This document shows positions 60,533-64,000 of a stretch of DNA of 64,000 nt, piece after piece. Both the position numbers and the translations under genes were made by a program. The notes under the pieces were generated by a model that was given only the letters and a program-made list of their open reading frames with translations, was not told the origin of the DNA and did not search any database. Source of the stretch: Candidatus Ferrigenium altingense (lineage in GTDB: Bacteria > Pseudomonadota > Gammaproteobacteria > Burkholderiales > Gallionellaceae); NCBI GenBank assembly GCA_020621985.1, contig JAHRYS010000002.1, positions 305,730 through 369,729 on the forward strand, written 5' to 3'. Position 1 is the stretch's first letter. Each line of letters starts with the position of its first letter.

Positions 60533-61323
60533 ATTTCCAGCGTCAGGCATTTGCACGCGCCGCCGGCCTTGAGGAATTCGGAAACATCCGCCTCGATGAC
60601 TTCGAGGCCGCGCTGTTCCAGCGCGGACTTCAGTTCCGCCGATGCCCGGTGCAGTATGGCATTCCGGCCGATGGAGATCGCGTTGCACGCGAAATTTTCT
60701 GCGTCCTCATCCGAGACCCAGATGATGTCTTCGCCGAAGGCGTGGTCAAGGGCCGCCACACTTTTTTCGGCAAACGCCTTTTTGTAGGCGATGGCCCGGC
60801 CTTGCGGCAGCGGGCAGAAGGCCGTGTCGAGGTGGTACCAGTGTGGGTCGGTGAGTTCTAGCCCGCAGGCTTCGACATCGAATACCTCGACGATCTCATC
60901 CAGCGCATGGGATACGCTGCGGATTCCCGAACCGAACCAGAGCCTCCCCTGTGAATCGAGCAGCGCGTCTCCCGCGCCTTCGAATATCGTTTGCTCCTTC
61001 AGGTGCCGCACCCGGTAGCCCAGCGAGGAAAAGAAGCTCTCGAAGTACTTTGCTTCGGGTTGACGTTCGGTATGGCGGAACGACGAGACGATGACTTCCT
61101 TATTTTTGACGAGCCCGGCATTGGCGGTGAACACCATGTCCGGCAGCCCCGCAACGGGCTCGATCAGGCTGACCGAGGCCAAGCCTGACACGATGCCATG
61201 CAGGTTTTTCCACTGCCGCTGCGCTAGCTCGCTGTTCACTTTCCCCAGGTTGCCTTCCATCCAGGGATTGATCACGTAGCACACCTCAAAAAAATTCGGC
61301 TCGCACATCAGAAAGCGTTTCAT
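60529..61323 (-). CDS. Amidinotransferase / arginine deiminase-related protein
   Basis: The 264-residue protein has the pentein fold of guanidino-modifying enzymes. Active-site regions are PDMVFTANAGLV, TIFEGAGDALLD, WYHLDTAFCPLP (catalytic His) and the C-terminal GGACKCLTLEI (nucleophile Cys). Such proteins act on arginine, ornithine derivatives or methylarginines; the substrate here is not evident, and it lacks the length of true arginine deiminase. It overlaps ampG upstream and the SMUG gene downstream by ATGA junctions, so the three are coupled. Confidence 0.85.
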   Translation of the reverse strand: MKRFLMCEPNFFEVCYVINPWMEGNLGKVNSELAQRQWKNLHGIVSGLASVSLIEPVAGLPDMVFTANAGLVKNKEVIVSSFRHTERQPEAKYFESFFSSLGYRVRHLKEQTIFEGAGDALLDSQGRLWFGSGIRSVSHALDEIVEVFDVEACGLELTDPHWYHLDTAFCPLPQGRAIAYKKAFAEKSVAALDHAFGEDIIWVSDEDAENFACNAISIGRNAILHRASAELKSALEQRGLEVIEADVSEFLKAGGACKCLTLEI

Positions 61324-62576
61324 CGGCTCTCCTGCGCGGTTTCATTCCACGGCGCGACCTTGAACAGCAGCAGCATTCCCGGTATCGCCAGCGCGGCGCA
61401 CAGTAGGAAAAATCCCGTCCAGCCCATTGCCTCGACCAGCCAGCCGGTCGCGGCGTTGGCGAAGGTGCGCGGCACCGCCATCAGGCTGGTGAACAGCGCG
61501 AACTGCGTGGCGGTGTACGCCGGGTGAGTGGTGCGCGCGATGAAAGCGACGAAGGCGACGGTGCCCAGCCCGACACCCAGCGCTTCGAGGCCGATCACGA
61601 TGGCGAGCTGGGCCAGTTCCACGGCGGTGATTTCTGCGTGGTGCCCCACCGAGGCCAGCCAGGCGAAGCCGAAGATGGAAACCACCTGCACCACGCCGAA
61701 CAGCCACAGCGCGCGGTTGATGCCGATCTTCACCATCCACAGGCCGCCGATCATGCCGCCGATCACGGCGGGCCACAGCCCGGCATTCTTCGCGATCAGC
61801 CCGATCTGGGTCTTGGTGAAACCCATGTCCATATAGAACGGCGTGGCCAGCGCGGTGCACATGCTGTCGCCGAGCTTGTAGAAGAACATGAACGCGAGGA
61901 TCAGCAGCGCGCTGCGCCAGCCCTGCCGCGTGATGAATTCATGGAACGGTTCGACCACCGCTTCGCGCAGCGTCTTGGGCGGCGCGGCGCGGTGCGGCTC
62001 TTTCACCAGCAGCGTCATCATTACGCCGGGCAGCATGAACAGCGCGGTGACGATGAACACCGTGCTCCACGGCAGGAAGTCGGCGAGGATCAGCGACAGC
62101 GAACCCGGCACCAGGCCGGCGACACGGTAGGCATTCACATGCACCGCATTGCCCAGCCCCAGCTCGACATCGTTCAGCAACTCGCGGCGGTAGGCATCCA
62201 GCACGATGTCCTGCGTCGCGCTGAGGAAGGCGAGCAGCGTGGCGATCCAGGCGATGATATGCAGGTCGCTTTGCGGCGAGAACGCGCCCATCGATGCGAT
62301 CACCGCCAGCAGGCCGATCTGGGTCAGCAGCATCCAGCCGCGCCGCCGCCCGAGCACGGGCACGACGTAGCGATCCAGCAGCGGCGACCACAGGAACTTC
62401 CAGGTATAGGGGAACTGGATCAGCGCGAACAGCCCGATGGTCTTGAGGTCGACCTGCTCGCTGCGCAGCCACGCGGGCACGAGGTTGAACAGCAGGTACA
62501 GCGGCAGGCCGGAGGCGAAGCCGGTGAACACGCAGATCAGCATGCGGCGGGTGAAGAGTTGCTGCCAGACGGTCAT
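61320..62576 (-). CDS. ampG: AmpG-like muropeptide permease (MFS)
   Basis: AmpG imports anhydro-muropeptides released by cell-wall turnover across the inner membrane. The 418-residue protein has 12 predicted helices and the family start RMLICVFTGFASGLPLYLLFNLVPAWLRSEQVDLKTIGLFALIQFPYTWKFLWSPLLDRY. It also shows the conserved SATQDIVLDAYRRELL segment. It is first in an operon with an amidinotransferase-like gene and a DNA glycosylase, an unusual set of companions. A family B repeat lies behind its start. Confidence 0.92.
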   Translation of the reverse strand: MTVWQQLFTRRMLICVFTGFASGLPLYLLFNLVPAWLRSEQVDLKTIGLFALIQFPYTWKFLWSPLLDRYVVPVLGRRRGWMLLTQIGLLAVIASMGAFSPQSDLHIIAWIATLLAFLSATQDIVLDAYRRELLNDVELGLGNAVHVNAYRVAGLVPGSLSLILADFLPWSTVFIVTALFMLPGVMMTLLVKEPHRAAPPKTLREAVVEPFHEFITRQGWRSALLILAFMFFYKLGDSMCTALATPFYMDMGFTKTQIGLIAKNAGLWPAVIGGMIGGLWMVKIGINRALWLFGVVQVVSIFGFAWLASVGHHAEITAVELAQLAIVIGLEALGVGLGTVAFVAFIARTTHPAYTATQFALFTSLMAVPRTFANAATGWLVEAMGWTGFFLLCAALAIPGMLLLFKVAPWNETAQESR

Positions 62577-62608
62577 GCTATATATTTGCCGGTCAAATAT
62601 GACATATT

Positions 62609-62679
62609 GTAGGGGCGCGATTCATCGCGCCCTTCTTTTGAAAATGAATAGTTCCGGGCGCGATGAATCGCGCCCCTAC
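62609..62679. repeat. Palindromic intergenic repeat, family B, copy 4
   Basis: GTAGGGGCGCGATTCATCGCGCCC, spacer, GGGCGCGATGAATCGCGCCCCTAC form two perfect hairpins complementary to each other. It lies between metW and ampG, with ampG starting on one side and metW ending on the other. Confidence 0.88.
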
Positions 62680-62693
62680 AGGGCATCCGGAAA

Positions 62694-63308
62694 TTACAAC
62701 CCACGCTGAAACCGGTACGCCGCCGTGCTGCCGAGCAGGTTCGGCAGCAGAAGCACTTCTCTTTCGCCGCTCATCACGCGGCGCTCCAGCACCGTCACCT
62801 GATGGTCGCGGCAGAATGTTTCGAAGTCGCGCAGGGTGCACAGGTGTACGTTCGGCGTGTCGAACCATTGATAGGGCAGCTCGCTGGAAACCGGCATGTT
62901 GCCGCGCAGTACGTTGAGGCGGTTTTTCCAGTAGCCGAAGTTGGGGAAGCTGACGATGCCCTCGCGCCCGACGCGCAGCATTTCGCGGATCAGCGCCTCA
63001 GTGTGGCGCGTGGCTTGCAGGGTCTGCGACAGGATCACGAAGTCGAACGAGCCGTCCTCGAAATCGGACAGGCCGGATTCCAGGTCGTTCTGGATCACGT
63101 TCACGCCGTTGGCGATGCACGACACGATGTCGAGGTCGTTGATCTCCACGCCGTAGCCGCGCACCGCGCGGGTTTCGTTGAGGTAGCGCAGCAGGCTGCC
63201 GTCGCCGCAGCCGAGGTCGAGCACCGACGCGCCCTTGGGTATCCATGCGGCGATCGCGGCAAAATCGGGGCGTTCGGCGGCGAGCCGGGCAATGTCGTTT
63301 TGTGTCAT
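62694..63308 (-). CDS. metW: Methionine biosynthesis protein MetW
   Basis: MetW is a methyltransferase-fold protein encoded with MetX and needed for full homoserine acylation activity in several proteobacteria. The 204 residues carry the SAM-binding motif [18 protein letters not shown] and the conserved [43 protein letters not shown]. It overlaps the end of metX by four bases (ATGA), the usual metX-metW order, and is translated with it. Confidence 0.95.
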   Translation of the reverse strand: MTQNDIARLAAERPDFAAIAAWIPKGASVLDLGCGDGSLLRYLNETRAVRGYGVEINDLDIVSCIANGVNVIQNDLESGLSDFEDGSFDFVILSQTLQATRHTEALIREMLRVGREGIVSFPNFGYWKNRLNVLRGNMPVSSELPYQWFDTPNVHLCTLRDFETFCRDHQVTVLERRVMSGEREVLLLPNLLGSTAAYRFQRGL

Positions 63309-64000
63309 GAGACACGCTCGCGGCTGACGTTGTCGAGGTAGGCGCGCACCACGTCGAAGTAGTGCGGCTGTTCCATCAGGAAGGAATCATGGCCGTGCGT
63401 CGAGGTGATCTCGGCATAGCTGACGTTGCGCCGGTTATGCAGCAAGGGTCGCACGATTTCACGCGCGCGCTCGGGCGAAAAACGCCAGTCGGTAGTGAAC
63501 GAAACCACTAAAAAATCCGCTTTGGCGCGCGCGAATGCCCGGTTCAGGTCGCCGCCGAAATCATGTGCCGGGTCGAAATAATCCAGCGCCTTGGTCATCA
63601 GCAGATAGGTGTTGGCATCGAAATAAGCCGCGAATTTGTCGCCCTGATAGCGCAGATAGGACTCGATCTCGAACTCGATGCCGTAGCTGTAATTGAATTT
63701 ACCGTCGCGCAGTTCGCGCCCGAACTTGTCCGCCATCGCGTCGTCGGACAGATAGGTGATGTGTCCCAGCATGCGCGCCAGCCTCAGGCCGCGCGTCGGC
63801 ACCACGTTGTGCCGGTAAAAATCGCCGCCGTAAAAATCCGGGTCGGTCAGGATCGCGCTGCGCGCCACATCGTTGAACGCGATGTTCTGCGCGGTGAGGT
63901 GCGGTGCGGAGGCAATCGCCAGCACATGGCGTACCCGGTCGGGGAAGGATAGCGACCATTGCAGCGCCTGCATCCCGCCCAGGCTGCCGCCGATCACCGC
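63305..64000 (-). CDS. metX: Homoserine O-acyltransferase MetX, partial (runs off the right edge)
   Basis: MetX acylates homoserine with acetyl-CoA or succinyl-CoA, the first committed step of methionine synthesis. The visible 230 residues are the C-terminal part of an alpha/beta-hydrolase-fold enzyme. The nucleophile elbow is [13 protein letters not shown], the acid lies in [14 protein letters not shown], and the catalytic His in [11 protein letters not shown]. The frame is open to the window edge, so the N-terminus lies outside. Which acyl donor is used cannot be told from this part. Confidence 0.94.
   Translation of the reverse strand, partial: AVIGGSLGGMQALQWSLSFPDRVRHVLAIASAPHLTAQNIAFNDVARSAILTDPDFYGGDFYRHNVVPTRGLRLARMLGHITYLSDDAMADKFGRELRDGKFNYSYGIEFEIESYLRYQGDKFAAYFDANTYLLMTKALDYFDPAHDFGGDLNRAFARAKADFLVVSFTTDWRFSPERAREIVRPLLHNRRNVSYAEITSTHGHDSFLMEQPHYFDVVRAYLDNVSRERVS

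Overview
The window reads as a chromosomal segment of a betaproteobacterium, most likely Nitrosomonadales (Gallionellaceae/Sideroxydans-like). This is inferred from gene order (his-hinT-tatABC, degS/algW next to NIF3, rsmI-lpoA-yraN-gmhA/diaA-dolP, coxBA-small protein-ctaG-coxC, metXW) and from the GC-rich coding style. The organism cannot be fixed from this sequence alone. Genes are dense on both strands. I saw no tRNA, rRNA or CRISPR array.

Layout. 1-0.8 kb: the 3' end of an IS1182-type transposase, then an attC-like hairpin directly behind a small orphan ORF (a possible integron cassette). 1.0-3.8 kb: ccoS and ccoI, maturation genes for cbb3 oxidase. 3.9-7.5 kb: a sensor kinase, response regulator and diguanylate cyclase operon. 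7.7-14.1 kb: hisCBHAFIE, hinT and tatABC. 14.2-16.6 kb: a DegS/AlgW-type protease, a NIF3 protein and a small orphan gene with its own promoter and terminator. 16.6-23.1 kb: an RND efflux operon ending in its TetR-type regulator. 23.3-28.2 kb: rsmI, lpoA-like, yraN, gmhA/diaA, dolP, rfaE2 and ubiE. 28.2-30.9 kb: an accessory patch with an AT-rich membrane protein, a RelE/ParE-type toxin-antitoxin pair, yjdM, a Cys-rich small protein and an RluA-type synthase. 30.9-32.6 kb: comM and ubiK. 32.6-38.8 kb: a nitrogen-assimilation operon (TorF-type porin, glnK, amtB, nirB, nirD) behind an NtrC site and a sigma-54 promoter, followed by a GNAT gene. 38.8-44.1 kb: purU, a YbiT-type ABC-F gene, a DUF971 gene, apbC and a cyclic-nucleotide-domain protein. 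44.2-47.8 kb: yhcC, ubiU, ubiV and ubiT (O2-independent ubiquinone synthesis). 47.9-52.4 kb: cytochrome c oxidase with a cytochrome c domain fused to subunit II. 52.5-58.4 kb: trkH, trkA, a thioredoxin-fold protein, rsmE and argA. 58.4-59.7 kb: a second accessory patch (AT-rich orphan ORF, hicB, hicA). 59.7-64 kb: ampG, an amidinotransferase-like gene and a SMUG-type glycosylase as one operon, then metW and a partial metX.

Taken together the genes suggest a respiratory organism with two kinds of haem-copper oxidase (aa3-type genes here, cbb3 maturation genes here), ubiquinone synthesis with and without oxygen (UbiE/UbiK versus UbiT/U/V), and NtrC-controlled ammonium and nitrite assimilation.

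The most distinctive unexplained structure is the load of short palindromic intergenic repeats, with five families and about twelve copies in 64 kb. One copy lies in frame inside the signal-peptide region of the efflux outer-membrane gene, one lies in frame inside the pseudouridine synthase gene, and one abuts the nirB start codon. Other notable points are a 33-codon mini-ORF bridging hisF and hisI through two ATGA overlaps, a palindromic operator that fills the spacer of the efflux promoter, and two cassette-like orphan genes.
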